64,000 nt of DNA from DATFVA01 sp963745945. Its GTDB lineage: Bacteria > Bacteroidota > Ignavibacteria > Ignavibacteriales > Ignavibacteriaceae. The stretch is from NCBI GenBank assembly GCA_963745945.1, contig CAVUZG010000004.1, positions 1,240,001-1,304,000 on the forward strand. Reading direction: 5' to 3'. Positions 9,741 through 19,975 of this stretch are shown piece by piece; positions within the stretch are counted from its first letter, which is position 1, and every line of letters starts with the position of its first letter. A program made the translations under genes and the position numbers. The notes below the pieces were generated by a model. That model worked only from the letters and a program-made list of their open reading frames with translations, was not told the DNA's origin and searched no databases.

Positions 9741-12700
9741 ATGCAGGATGGTTTAGTAATAAGTCTTAGAGACGCTGATAACAAAGTTCAGAACCTTTTA
9801 TCAGGTCAGAAAAATTCGATTACAGCACAGACACATATGACTGTAACTGTTATCGAAATGGAAGATATAAATTTCCATTTTGATAGTGCGGTTCTTCTTC
9901 CTGATTACGGAACAAATGAACCACAATCCGGTAATAAAGAACAGGACAGGATTACAGGGCTCGCTGTATTGTATGCCTGTTATAAACAGGCCCAGAAGAA
10001 GGATTTTGAACAAAAAATATTGGTTGCCGGGCATACTGATAAAAAAGGCGGAGAATATTATAATTTAACACTTTCACAGAAGAGAGCTGAAAATGTATTT
10101 TATATGTTTACCATTAAGCGAACGGAATGGGTAAATTCTTCTGATGACAAATATAAGGTTGAAGATGTACAACAGATTCTAAAATGGATTTCATTCAACT
10201 TTCAGTATGATTGCGACCCCGGGAAAATAACAAATGAAATGAATACTGAAACTGAAAACGCTTTGCTAAACTTTCAGAAAAGATACAACATAGATTTTGT
10301 AACGTTAAATATTCATCAGAACCGATTTGAACATGTATTTACAAAAATCAAAGAAGACGGTAAAATGGGTAAACAAACCTGGGGCGCTTTCTTTGATATG
10401 TACATGCTAGAGCTGCTTATCACTCTCGGGATAAAAGAATCAGGGCTAATTGCTTTGAGGGACAGGCTTCAGTTTGTAAAAAAAGGTCATTCTAACCCGG
10501 CACCAACGATTGGTTGCGGTGAAAATTTTCCGGCGAGCGGAGCAACAACAGAAGAGCAGAATCCTGTTGATCGCAGAGTTGAAATACTGTTTTTTGACGA
10601 TGGTGAAGAACCAAATTTAGAATGTCATCCACGGAAATATAATTGTATAAAATCGAAATGTGATCTCTACCCGAAAGATGTTTTCTACAAACACGATCCG
10701 GTTAAAGCACAACCTTTACCTTTACCGAGTGGTGTTGCCGTAAGAGTATTTTTCAAGTTTCAATATAAAACTCCTGACGACAATAAAAGACCTTTGCCAA
10801 AAAACTTTCCATATATATTAAAATACCAGGATGAATCATTCGAAGAAAAAACAATTGATTCAGATGACGGAAATGTTTCACTTCAGATATTAAGAGAGAA
10901 AAAAAAGTTTACGATAGAGTTTGCATTCAGTAATTCACATTATCTTTGTTCACCTGCAGATAGCTCACAAAAAGATGAGCTTGCTAATGAAACTGAAGTT
11001 GGAAAAAAAATTGAAGATGGTTTCAAAGTATTCAACCTTCCACTCAAATTTGGTTTAAAGACCTCCTCTTGGAAATTATCACCGGTTCCTTCAAATTATA
11101 ATGAAAGTGAAAAAACATTTATTAACCTTGATGATTTAAGTGTTGAAAATATAGGTTCCGAAGTGTCACCGATAAAAATGATGCTTGATCCGAAATGGCT
11201 TCATTTAAAATTTGTTTATTTCGATAGATTCCAGAAGAAAAAATTGAATATCCCACAACTGATGCTTGCTGGATACAATAATTCCAATTCAGCCAATGGA
11301 AAGCCTGATAATCTTTCAAACTGGAGAATAAAGGACGACGAGTGCCAAGCAATTCATTGGATTCTTCAAGAAGAAAATAAACCTGATGACAAGGTACTGG
11401 TTCAATTCAGAACTGCTCCTCAAACTTTTATTGAATCTTCTAACAGCAGTATTAAAGTTGTTACTAAAAGCGGATATACAGGAACTGATCCACAAATAAA
11501 TGCTGGTGAACCTGTAAATGTTAATTTTGAAAATATGAACGCTGAACGAATGAAGTATTATGATCTGCCGGAGATTTGGAAATCCAAGACTTACTTTGTC
11601 AAACAAGATTCTGAAACTTCAGGGGTTGATGGAAAAAAAGACTTATTTGAAAAGATGGTATTGCAGGAAACTTCCCATTCGCGTCCTCTTATTATTTCAC
11701 TTGATGATATAGTTTTATGTATCGGAAATAATAATGGTAAAGTATTTTCATTCTTTGATTGGGACAATACCCCACTGGCCGTTTTATGTAATACCTTTAA
11801 TGAAGCAGATGCCGCCGGTGTCAAAGATCCGGGTAAGCAAACTAAAATAGGTTTGTACAAACCTGTAACAAATTCAGAATATGTAACTGAGAAAGAAGTT
11901 GCAGCAACCCGTTCAGATAAACTGGCTCAAATAGTTGATTACCCTGATTGGGTAAGAGTTGTTGCAGCACAAGGAAATATATTTGAGGCTTTTGATTTAA
12001 GAACTCCCGACAGCAATACTGGTGTTACGGGAGCCAGAGCTGCTGTACGCTGGATAGATACTGCATCAATTATGATACCTGGAAATGATGTTAATACAAG
12101 ACCTGGTATAACAAGGTTTCGCGAAACCTGCATTGTGCAGCCATTTTTTTACCAAATACATTATTATCATGGCAGGATAGGCAGGTTTGATATGTTTATT
12201 CTAAGATGTTGTGATATTAAGGATAACAAAGAACTTGCTGTAAGTCTACATTATTTTCGATTTCATTTTGCATTTAATTTCCCATTAACCCAATCCGATG
12301 TTAATAAACATCGTGTTGCCTCAACTATAAGTGGAAATGCCGCAAATCAATTTGCAACTGACACCTGTAACACTGTAATGAACCGATGGAACGGAAATGA
12401 TGCTACAAACACCCATAGAGCAAATATATTACCAGAAGAATCAAACTCAGGTTTACCTGAAACTCAGCTTGTCTGGTTTATTCAGGCCATGTCCTGATAG
12501 CAATAAAAATCTCGCTCATTTTCAACTTCGGGTTTTCAATGATCATGCCGGACGTCCTTTTATGACTTCAAGGGGTTCTGGTGAGCTAAACGAAACTTAC
12601 AGGGGAGCTGATCCGCATGAAAGTGGTCATGGAGATAGTCTTGTTGATGAATATGTTGAGCGTTGGACAAGCGCATCTTATCACCAGGCGGCATTCTATA

Positions 12701-13575
12701 GTTATTCCCCCGGAAGCCCCTTTGATTTTGATCATACCGGCATGATGAATGGAAACCGGGACATTAGAGCAAGATATTTCTGGCACGTCGCAGAATGGTT
12801 TAATAAACTATATAACAAAACTTTTGTTATTGAAAGGAATTCACTAAAATATAGTATTCCTTCTCATCCAAATAAAACCGAGAAAACGTTCGTATCATAT
12901 CCGTTTAAGAGTGCAGAAAATCAGAGCTCCGGAGATAGAGGAAAATATGATCTTTATCTTTATACACTAGGAGATGATGAATTTAATACATATGTATTGA
13001 GAGCTAATCCAACGAAAGGAATGGCTCCGAATGATTCGTTTGATGCAATTCTTATCATTATAGTTAAGATGCGTTTTAAGTTTCATACAAATGATCATAA
13101 TACAATTAAATCTTCATTGGCCAATATTGATGCCGCAATTCGTAATAAATTCAATCAAAAATTTTATGCGTCTAGCACGCAGCTTCAACTCAAGCAATGT
13201 CTTCTTCATTTCTTTCCACGTTATTTGGTTACAAATTACTCTGGTGATGCAGAATTAAAGGGTGATATGGGAGTAAGTAACAAAACCCAGTATGATGCAG
13301 CCGTTGAGAAAATTGTAAATAAATACGGTTTTCATTTTGATGTTGAAACTGTTGCATCAGGAACTTCTGAATGGGATGAAAACTGGATTGAAAAACTGGT
13401 TGGTGACACAAATGACCTGAGAATAAAAATCGATGCTACTATTGCAGCCAGATTTTCCCGTTTCTTTGCAAATATGATTGGCATACAAAATAATAAAGAA
13501 GAAGAGACCAATAGCTACCTTCCGATTGCTCACAAGTTGATGCCCGATGCAAAAATTTCAAAAGTCTATCCCTAA
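9741..13575 (+). CDS. Probable T6SS effector: OmpA/PG-binding carrier plus HExxH metalloprotease-like domain (one frameshift near 12490)
   Basis: Frame 1 (9741-12497) and frame 2 (to 13575) join at ~12485-12495 to give ~1,278 residues. Residues ~50-300 form an OmpA-like fold ('FHFDSAVLLPD', 'KILVAGHTDKKGG', 'DRRVEILFFD') with an inserted PG_binding_1-like segment ('LLNFQKRYNIDF', 'GKMGKQTWGAFFDMY'). An Ig-like stretch follows ('VRVFFKFQYKTPDD'). Near residue 960 lies 'HESGHGDSLVDEY' (12617 onward), an HExxH zinc-protease signature with the downstream DEY seen in 'HEFGHxxGxxDEY' toxin-type metalloproteases. It is followed by 'MMNGNRDIRARYFWHVAEW', like the 'IMN..R..r.RHfwhlaeW' region of such proteins. 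Its place after vgrG-PAAR suggests a wall-anchored antibacterial effector. The substrate is unknown. Confidence 0.65.
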
Positions 13576-14890
13576 GTATTTCATAATTATACTGATCCTG
13601 GCAACAGGTTCATTTTTTTCCTGGAAAGGAAATCCTAAAAAAATGGATGAATCCAAATCTGTTAATAATATTTACCCGATTGATGATACTCCGGATACAA
13701 TAACTCTTAAAGATAACAGACAACCCCTTATTATCAATGATAAACCTCCGGAAGATTTTTCCAATTTAAGTATTTTTAAAAATTCACTTCATAATAGTCG
13801 ATCAGCCGTTGAATTGGGTAAAAATTTATGGGATGAAAAATGGAAAGTTAAAGTAGATGAGAATCGAAAGCCTAAAAGTATTTTATTTTGGAATGACAGA
13901 ATTATTTTATACGGGGATACAGAATGGTTACTCTTTGATGTTGAGGGGAAATTGCTGAATTCAGGATCATTAGGCTTTACTGAAGTAAATATTAACCCTG
14001 ATAACAATCAGTTCTATTACAGTGACTATAACGGGTTAATTCAGGCAAGAGATTTAACAACAGGGGCTTATAAATACTCATTGTTCGCAATGTTTGCAGA
14101 TAATTACCGCAGAGCAGATATATTCACTAATAACAGACTGATTTATATTTTATCTAAGGAAGAAAAAGAAGACCCACACGGAAATCATATCAGAAATAAT
14201 TCCATTTTAGAAGTTCAGGATATAGGAGAACCGCAGTCAGTAGATGATAATAATTATTTAATATCTGCACACAGATTAAAAACCATCAATTTAAGAACCC
14301 TCAATGTTTATTCCGCATTTACCAAAGACTATTCAATAATTGCTGTTCCGAATGAATTATTAATTACAAACGATAAGCTAGAATTAAAAAAAGTTTTAAA
14401 ATCAGAATTCATTCCGCTCTCAATGAGTCTTGATCAATCCGGGAAAATTTATTTGATTGTCAGATATATTGCTAGTGATGGAAATCAAAAAACTGCTTTC
14501 TGGATAGTAACGCAGGATGGTTCAAGAATTTTAAATTTGGATTTACCTATGGATTATAATTTTACCTTCCCCCCTGTAATAGGATATAACTCAAAAGTTT
14601 TTCTTATAGCTGGAAACAAAGTATTCAATATCGATACTAATAATAATTCCTTCACAGAAAAAATATTTGAAATGCCCCTGGGAGGTTTTACAGTATCAAA
14701 AGACAATAAATTAATTTTATCTGCGGGAAAATTAATTTACGGAATAGACGATGAAGGAGAGAATATTTATATAACGCATCTTGAAAATGAATACTGGGCT
14801 ACTTGTCCGGTATTCATTAACAATGATACATTTATTTGTGCATCAGGTGAAAACCTATATTGTTTTAGCCGCGGATTAAAAATCAGATAA
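13547..14890 (+). CDS. Membrane-anchored or periplasmic beta-propeller protein (possible immunity partner)
   Basis: A 447-residue protein whose start overlaps the preceding effector gene by 29 bp, so the two are probably translated together. Residues ~11-27 ('YFIIILILATGSFFSW') form a signal peptide or membrane anchor. The rest shows repeated hydrophobic strand pairs with polar turns ('ILFWNDRIILYGDTEWLLFD', 'NNQFYYSDYNGLIQARDLTT', 'PPVIGYNSKVFLIAGNKVFN'), the texture of a PQQ/quinoprotein-type propeller. No enzyme motif is visible. Immunity proteins often sit directly after their effector and, for periplasm-acting toxins, carry an export signal, so an immunity role is reasonable but inferred. 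A structural accessory role is the alternative. Confidence 0.5.
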   Translation: MQKFQKSIPKYFIIILILATGSFFSWKGNPKKMDESKSVNNIYPIDDTPDTITLKDNRQPLIINDKPPEDFSNLSIFKNSLHNSRSAVELGKNLWDEKWKVKVDENRKPKSILFWNDRIILYGDTEWLLFDVEGKLLNSGSLGFTEVNINPDNNQFYYSDYNGLIQARDLTTGAYKYSLFAMFADNYRRADIFTNNRLIYILSKEEKEDPHGNHIRNNSILEVQDIGEPQSVDDNNYLISAHRLKTINLRTLNVYSAFTKDYSIIAVPNELLITNDKLELKKVLKSEFIPLSMSLDQSGKIYLIVRYIASDGNQKTAFWIVTQDGSRILNLDLPMDYNFTFPPVIGYNSKVFLIAGNKVFNIDTNNNSFTEKIFEMPLGGFTVSKDNKLILSAGKLIYGIDDEGENIYITHLENEYWATCPVFINNDTFICASGENLYCFSRGLKIR

Positions 14891-14910
14891 ATCAATACAT
14901 TTAAATTTTA

Positions 14911-15742
14911 ATGCAGATTAAAAGTAGTACAAATAAAATAAAAGAGATCAAACTAACCTCAAGTATTGAGCAGGTTAGCTGGACAAAAACCAGAGCTACT
15001 GCCGGTGGTAAAGATCGGAATAGATGTTTTTACAAAGTATGTTGGCAACAACTCCGACATAAAAATTGAGATTAAAGATAAAAATAGCAAATCAGGTGGA
15101 ACAGTAAAAGGAAAAATTTCTGGCAACAGGTTCTGGACAAAATATTGATGTTCCTGAAAACCTTGAAGATGAATTAACTGCTACAATTAAACTTTCTAAA
15201 CACGGACTTGAAAAGAAATCGAATACAATTACGCTGCTTCCACCGATAAAAATTAAAAATCTCAAATGGGATAAGGATGAAGCCAAACGAGGAGATATAT
15301 CTGAAAACTCACTGCTGACGTAAAAGGTTCTTATGACGGCGCAGAGGCGACAATAGAAATTTATGAACACGATAATGACGGTGCACATGATCTGATAGTT
15401 TCCTTCCCTACTCTTGTTAAAAGCCAGAAAATAAAAACGGAATGGGAATTTCAGTATGTGGAAGATACAGATGATATTCCTACTCACGAAGAAGCTGAGA
15501 ATGGATATAAGAACCCGGAATATTTTTTCAGAGTAAACATAGGCGGAGTTACAGAAGATTCGGGATTGTTGAAGTTTAAGGATTGGGTTGAATTTGTATT
15601 TAAGAAGCCTGACGGAACACCTGTAAAGAATATGAAAATAAAAATTCTTTCCCCTGAGGGCAAATCTATGGACGAAACGACAAACGAAGACGGTGTTATA
15701 CAAATAAAAGATATCCCACCTGGGAAATTAAAGATCGATTAA
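14911..15742 (+). pseudogene. Ig-like stalk/adaptor gene, copy 1, interrupted by about three frameshifts
   Basis: Translation in successive frames is closely similar to the gene at 17813. 'IKEIKLTSSIEQVSWTKTRA' starts at ATG 14911; 'IGIDVFTKYVGNNSDIKIEI' follows after a shift near 15000-15010; 'LEDELTATIKLSKHGLEKKS' after a shift near 15145; and 'YDGAEATIEIYEHDNDGAHD' to the end after a shift near 15300. At least three indels are therefore needed. The C-terminus ('PDGTPVKNMKIKILSPEGKS', 'IPPGKLKID') matches the PAAR extension. This is either a decayed duplicate or poorly resolved repeat sequence. It directly precedes the 601-residue hydrophobic protein gene, so a working form could act as that protein's adaptor. 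Confidence 0.7.
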
Positions 15743-15764
15743 ATAGAATTTCAGGAGTTTTACT

Positions 15765-17570
15765 ATGTGTACCGGCACTTCCGGCCAAATAAATGAAATA
15801 ACTATAAGATGTCGGGATCGCAGTAGATGTCTTTTACTAACAAGTCAATTAGATGATAAACTTGAAGCTTACCAGTCATCCATTGAAAGAAATAATATAT
15901 GGATACAACAACACGGAAAAAAATATGAAATTACAAATTTTCTGTACGATGTTACGAATGATTCAAGAATGAGATATGCCACACGTACTATTATTGATGG
16001 CGGGTCAGTTGATTTATTTGCTGAGTGCTTCAAACAGGACCCAGATAAAGCTGGAAATCCCAGGGATGCGTCGACTACTTTACTCTGGAAGGAGTGGAAG
16101 CATCTTGAAAGAAATAAAGAACATTTTAAAAATAATATGGAACATAAGTCGCAGGAATTTGTAGATAAGTTTCAGGAGGCTGAATTACAAACACATATGA
16201 CAAGGGAGCATGAAAACGAATTAGACGATCTCTTGTCAAAATACTTACTTACAATGCATTTTTCAAAAGGGGGACTACAATACCTTGAAATTTTCTGGAA
16301 TAAAACCAGTGATGAACGTATAAACAGTATTCTGAAATTCGCCGAAATTATTTCTCAAAAATCTGTAAATGATTCTTTATCTGACAAAGAACAAATTGTA
16401 CTATCCTGTCTTTTAACTTATTTGATTAAAAAACTAAGCGCATATCTCAAGGAGACTAAAAGGAATCCACAACAAGTTTTAGATTATATCAGACCTGACT
16501 TTGACTACTTCAAAGATGTTTTTGGTGTTCATGGAGAAAGAATTATTAATGGAATTTTATCGGACTCTCGACATTTTCAGAGATTAGTTAGTGATGTAAA
16601 TCCAAATTATACACGCTTTGAAATTAAAAATGTTGTCGATCAGGCAAACAATGCCGCTTCAACTTTAGCAGATATTTATGAACTAGATTCCATTGGAAAT
16701 GTCTCTTCTACAATTAGCTTTATTTTAGCCTCAGTTAATATTGTGGGAAATATGGGATCAAATCTAAATGATAATATAGCATTTGCGAAGGAGTGTTTAG
16801 CAATTACATCAAGATTTGCAGAACGAGCTGAATCCTTAAGTATGGATTACGCTCTGGGAAAAGGGTTCGGTATATTAGGAGCCATGCTGGGTGTAGTTTT
16901 AGGGATTATAAATGCAGTGGGTCAGGGTGACTCTGGTAATTTAGACTTAGCAGCCGTAGAAACAATATCGACTGCGGCTGTTTTTTTAGGCGCATTTGCC
17001 GGGTTAATTAATGCCGCTGCCTCAGCTGGACTAGCCGAAGCAACTGCTTTCACAGCAGCTTGTGGCCCATTCGCAATAATTTGCGCTATCATTGTTGTAG
17101 TTGCAGGTTTTATAGTATGGCTATTTTCGGATGATCCATTTGTTGAGTATTTAAAGAAAACACATTGGGGGATTAATCCAAAATACAGATGGCAGAATAC
17201 AGTTAAAGAATTTTATAATTTAATTCCATTTAGAGTAGTTGGTAGGAATTTTTGGGAGCCCTTGCATATCATTAGTCCTGCCCTCGAAGATACGACTCCA
17301 GTATTCATCAAAATAAATAAAAATAATAGAATGCTTGGGGAGTGGAAAATCATTTATCCATATAAAGATTCTTCCCAGTCTGAATTTAATCTCGGAAAGA
17401 ATTTTTGGGATGATCCAACTCGAAGAAGTCTATACATTTTTAATGTTGATTCAATTTGGGGTGAGGATTGTAGAGGAACTGAATATGAGTATTTCGCAGG
17501 AATAGATCCGGATTTAAGTATGGGGGAACCCGAATTTGAAAAAATGAAAATAAAAGGAACTTCATCCTAA
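15765..17570 (+). CDS. Candidate membrane-active T6SS effector, 601 aa, family not recognised
   Basis: I do not recognise a named family. The first ~360 residues are helical and charged. Residues ~367-390 ('FGILGAMLGVVLGIINAVG') and ~400-455 ('TAAVFLGAFAGLINAAASAG', then 'FAIICAIIVVVAGFIVWLF') form long Gly/Ala-rich hydrophobic helices, like the insertion hairpin of colicin-type pore formers and some T6SS membrane toxins. The C-terminal ~140 residues are Trp/Tyr-rich and polar. There is no signal peptide. The gene starts 22 bp after stalk copy 1 with an SD-like AGGAG, and stalk copy 2 lies downstream. The Eag-type chaperone candidate at 20974 could shield the hydrophobic segments. A pore-forming role is inferred from composition and context. 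Confidence 0.5.
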   Translation: MCTGTSGQINEITIRCRDRSRCLLLTSQLDDKLEAYQSSIERNNIWIQQHGKKYEITNFLYDVTNDSRMRYATRTIIDGGSVDLFAECFKQDPDKAGNPRDASTTLLWKEWKHLERNKEHFKNNMEHKSQEFVDKFQEAELQTHMTREHENELDDLLSKYLLTMHFSKGGLQYLEIFWNKTSDERINSILKFAEIISQKSVNDSLSDKEQIVLSCLLTYLIKKLSAYLKETKRNPQQVLDYIRPDFDYFKDVFGVHGERIINGILSDSRHFQRLVSDVNPNYTRFEIKNVVDQANNAASTLADIYELDSIGNVSSTISFILASVNIVGNMGSNLNDNIAFAKECLAITSRFAERAESLSMDYALGKGFGILGAMLGVVLGIINAVGQGDSGNLDLAAVETISTAAVFLGAFAGLINAAASAGLAEATAFTAACGPFAIICAIIVVVAGFIVWLFSDDPFVEYLKKTHWGINPKYRWQNTVKEFYNLIPFRVVGRNFWEPLHIISPALEDTTPVFIKINKNNRMLGEWKIIYPYKDSSQSEFNLGKNFWDDPTRRSLYIFNVDSIWGEDCRGTEYEYFAGIDPDLSMGEPEFEKMKIKGTSS

Positions 17571-17812
17571 TTTATCGTTAAGAAAATTTTTTTATGAAAA
17601 ACCCAGACTGTTATAGCATTCCGATTATTAAAATCTACTTAAAAGCAAAATTAGTGTCCAAATTATTCACTACTAATATTGGAAAATATTACCTCATAAA
17701 TAAATGAATTGAATATTTTTCAACTGATAAGCCTAAATGATTAAGATGAATTATTTGCAGGATGATAGATTCATTTACTGTTTGAAATGTAAGGATACGA
17801 ATCTTATAAAAA

Positions 17813-18684
17813 TTGACTAAACATTCCGTTTCTACAGGTAAGATTAAAGAGGTTAAACTACAGTCTTCCATTGAACAGGTAGCCTGGACGATCAGTAGAG
17901 CTTTTGCCGGAGGTAAAATAGGGATAGATGTTTTTACAAAGTATGTTGGCAATAATTCTGAAATTAAAATTGAGATTAAAGATAAAAACGGTAAATCCGG
18001 TGGAACAGTAAAAGGAAAAATCAGCGGAAACAGATATTGGACTGAATTTAAAATTCCAGATAACCTAAAAGATGAATTAACCGCAACAGTAAAACTTTCA
18101 AAGCATGGCCTCGAAAAAAAATCAAACACAATTTTACTTCTTCCTCCAATAAAAATATCAAATGTTAAATGGGACAAAACTGAAGCAAAGCGTGGTGATA
18201 TTCTAAAACTAACAGCAGATGTAAAAGGTGCTTATGACGGTGCAGAGGCAACAGTAGAAATTTATGAACACGATGATGACGGGGCACACGATCTTGTTGT
18301 TTCCATCCCCGCCCTGGTTAAAAGTCAGCAAATAAAGACAGAGTGGGAATTTCAATACCTTGAAGACACTGATGACATACCAACTGATGACGAAGCTGCA
18401 AATGGATATAAAAATCCTGAATATTTTTTCAGTGTAAATATTGGCGGTGTTTCAGCCGATAGTGGTTTACTAAAATTTAAAGACTGGATAGAAATAAATG
18501 TTCAGAATGAATTTGGCAGAAATCTTAAGGACTTGGAATATACTCTTATTTTACCGGATGGTAAAAAGAAAAAGGGAAAGTAAATGATGAAGGAAAAATA
18601 ATAGAGGATAATCTGCCTCCGGGCAAATGCAGGATAGAGTTTTCGGAAGTTGATCCAAAATTACTTTATCCTGAAAAGACTTAA
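17813..18684 (+). CDS. Ig-like stalk/adaptor protein, copy 2, one frameshift near 18575
   Basis: The main frame 17813-18583 starts at TTG. The homology with copy 1 begins at 'GKIKEVKLQSSIEQV', which supports a start here. The frame stops after 'LPDGKKKKGK', while the neighbouring frame continues 'VNDEGKIIEDNLPPGKCRIE' to TAA 18682-18684, exactly the missing tail seen in the PAAR extension ('VPAGNYSIKFP'). One base is probably lost or gained in the A/G-rich run. The corrected protein is ~290 residues with two predicted beta-sandwich modules. It has no signal peptide or catalytic motif. It precedes the OmpA/PG-binding carrier and is probably a spike-to-effector adaptor; this function is inferred. 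Confidence 0.65.
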
Positions 18685-19975
18685 TATTAGAGATCAGAGA
18701 GAAGGAATTTTGCCAGAAACAATTACTTTTTCGTTTAAAACAGCAACAGGAAAATCTCAGTCGGTTCTACTTAAAAAAAAGTGGCCAGCTGGTGGATATC
18801 TGGAAATCGGGGCTTCTCACTTTAGTTTGAATAGTGCGGTGTTCTTACCAAATGATTCAGAACGAAATGAGCCGGACGAATCAGAAGATATTTATTCCAG
18901 CGGTATTGTTATGCTTGAAAGAACTATCCACTTTCTTGAATTAACTAACAAAAAACTTTTAATAGCAGGACACACAGATACTAAGGGCGATTTGAAACAG
19001 AATGTTACGCTTTCCGAATATCGTGCTCAGGGAGTTTATTCAGTATTGATTGGAGATAGAGAACTCTTTAAGACTGTATCCAACGCTCCTCACATCCCGG
19101 ATAAAGAGAAAAAACACACTACTCTGCTGAATGATAAAATTCAGATTGCCGATTGGTCTGCCAAAGAATTCAACTGGCCGTGCACGATGAAAGAAAACCA
19201 GAATGACTTTATAAGGACATTTAAAGCTTTTCAAAAAAGTTATAATAATAACATTAATGTATTAAATCCTGATGGAGAATTACTGGAAGTTGACGGAGAC
19301 TGGGGACCAAAAACCTGGGGTGCTGCATTTGATAGTTACCAATATAAGCTTGCTCAAAGGTTAACTATTTACCGCAAGGATTTGGATTCCTACAGAGAAA
19401 AAATGAATTTATCTTCTAAATTTGCATTTAGTGATCATAAATATATTGCGTGTGGAGAATATCATCCAATAGATAGACCAGGCGAAGATGAATTAATTAG
19501 TAAATTCAATCGTCGGGTTGAGATGATATTTTTCGATGAAGGAGCAGTTCCTGAACTTGCATGTATAAACAAAGGCTGCAGTTTTAATGGGTGTAACTTA
19601 TTTAATTCACTTCAATCAATACGAGGCAGAATTATACATCCGCACTGGGAATTCCCACTCGTACTCGCCGGACAGACCGAAAACAGGAAAATGTTTGTAC
19701 AACATTTTGGTACCGAAACTGGTGAGGATGTTGAATTTACAATTGTACAGGTATGTAATGGCGAATTGAAAAAAATTCTGAAACCAATCTCATCAAAGTT
19801 ATTTGCCGGTTTGGCAATTGCAGAATTTGAAGAGCTTTCACCCGATGTAATATCTCAAATCGATGAAAAAAATAGCGAAAATTATTTAAGTTATTTTTTC
19901 ACTATAAAAGGCAGCAATTGGATGACCGTTTCCGCCAGGCTTCATTCTGAGAATGACGGGGCAATCTATGAGTAA
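18650..19975 (+). CDS. OmpA-like/peptidoglycan-binding carrier protein
   Basis: A ~440-residue protein built like the N-terminal third of the gene at 9741. An OmpA-like segment ('FSLNSAVFLPND', 'LLIAGHTDTKGDLKQNVTLS') is interrupted by a PG_binding_1-like insert ('FKAFQKSYNNNINVLNPDG', 'VDGDWGPKTWGAAFDSY'), and the OmpA fold then closes with 'FNRRVEMIFFDEG'. Where the paralogue goes on to a protease domain, this one ends after a further ~110 residues and the next gene encodes a protease. The start is uncertain: TTG 18650 overlaps the corrected stalk gene, and no ATG precedes the homologous region. The likely role is docking the payload to peptidoglycan in the target periplasm (inference). Confidence 0.65.
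   Translation: MIQNYFILKRLNIRDQREGILPETITFSFKTATGKSQSVLLKKKWPAGGYLEIGASHFSLNSAVFLPNDSERNEPDESEDIYSSGIVMLERTIHFLELTNKKLLIAGHTDTKGDLKQNVTLSEYRAQGVYSVLIGDRELFKTVSNAPHIPDKEKKHTTLLNDKIQIADWSAKEFNWPCTMKENQNDFIRTFKAFQKSYNNNINVLNPDGELLEVDGDWGPKTWGAAFDSYQYKLAQRLTIYRKDLDSYREKMNLSSKFAFSDHKYIACGEYHPIDRPGEDELISKFNRRVEMIFFDEGAVPELACINKGCSFNGCNLFNSLQSIRGRIIHPHWEFPLVLAGQTENRKMFVQHFGTETGEDVEFTIVQVCNGELKKILKPISSKLFAGLAIAEFEELSPDVISQIDEKNSENYLSYFFTIKGSNWMTVSARLHSENDGAIYE

Noticed and set aside
12397..12497. Separate start for the metalloprotease half at 12397
   Set aside because: The first ~30 codons duplicate DNA already coding in the upstream frame; the join near 12490 by one base gives a continuous protein, so a second gene is unlikely.
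15092..15703. 203-codon open frame on the minus strand
   Set aside because: It lies fully opposite the stalk copy 1 gene, whose + strand translation matches two paralogues; the antisense product is Phe/Ser-rich without any recognisable feature.
17594..17710. Possible 38-codon gene between the 601-aa gene and stalk copy 2
   Set aside because: It has a basic, hydrophobic short peptide with no ribosome-binding site or match; it could be an immunity peptide but nothing supports it.
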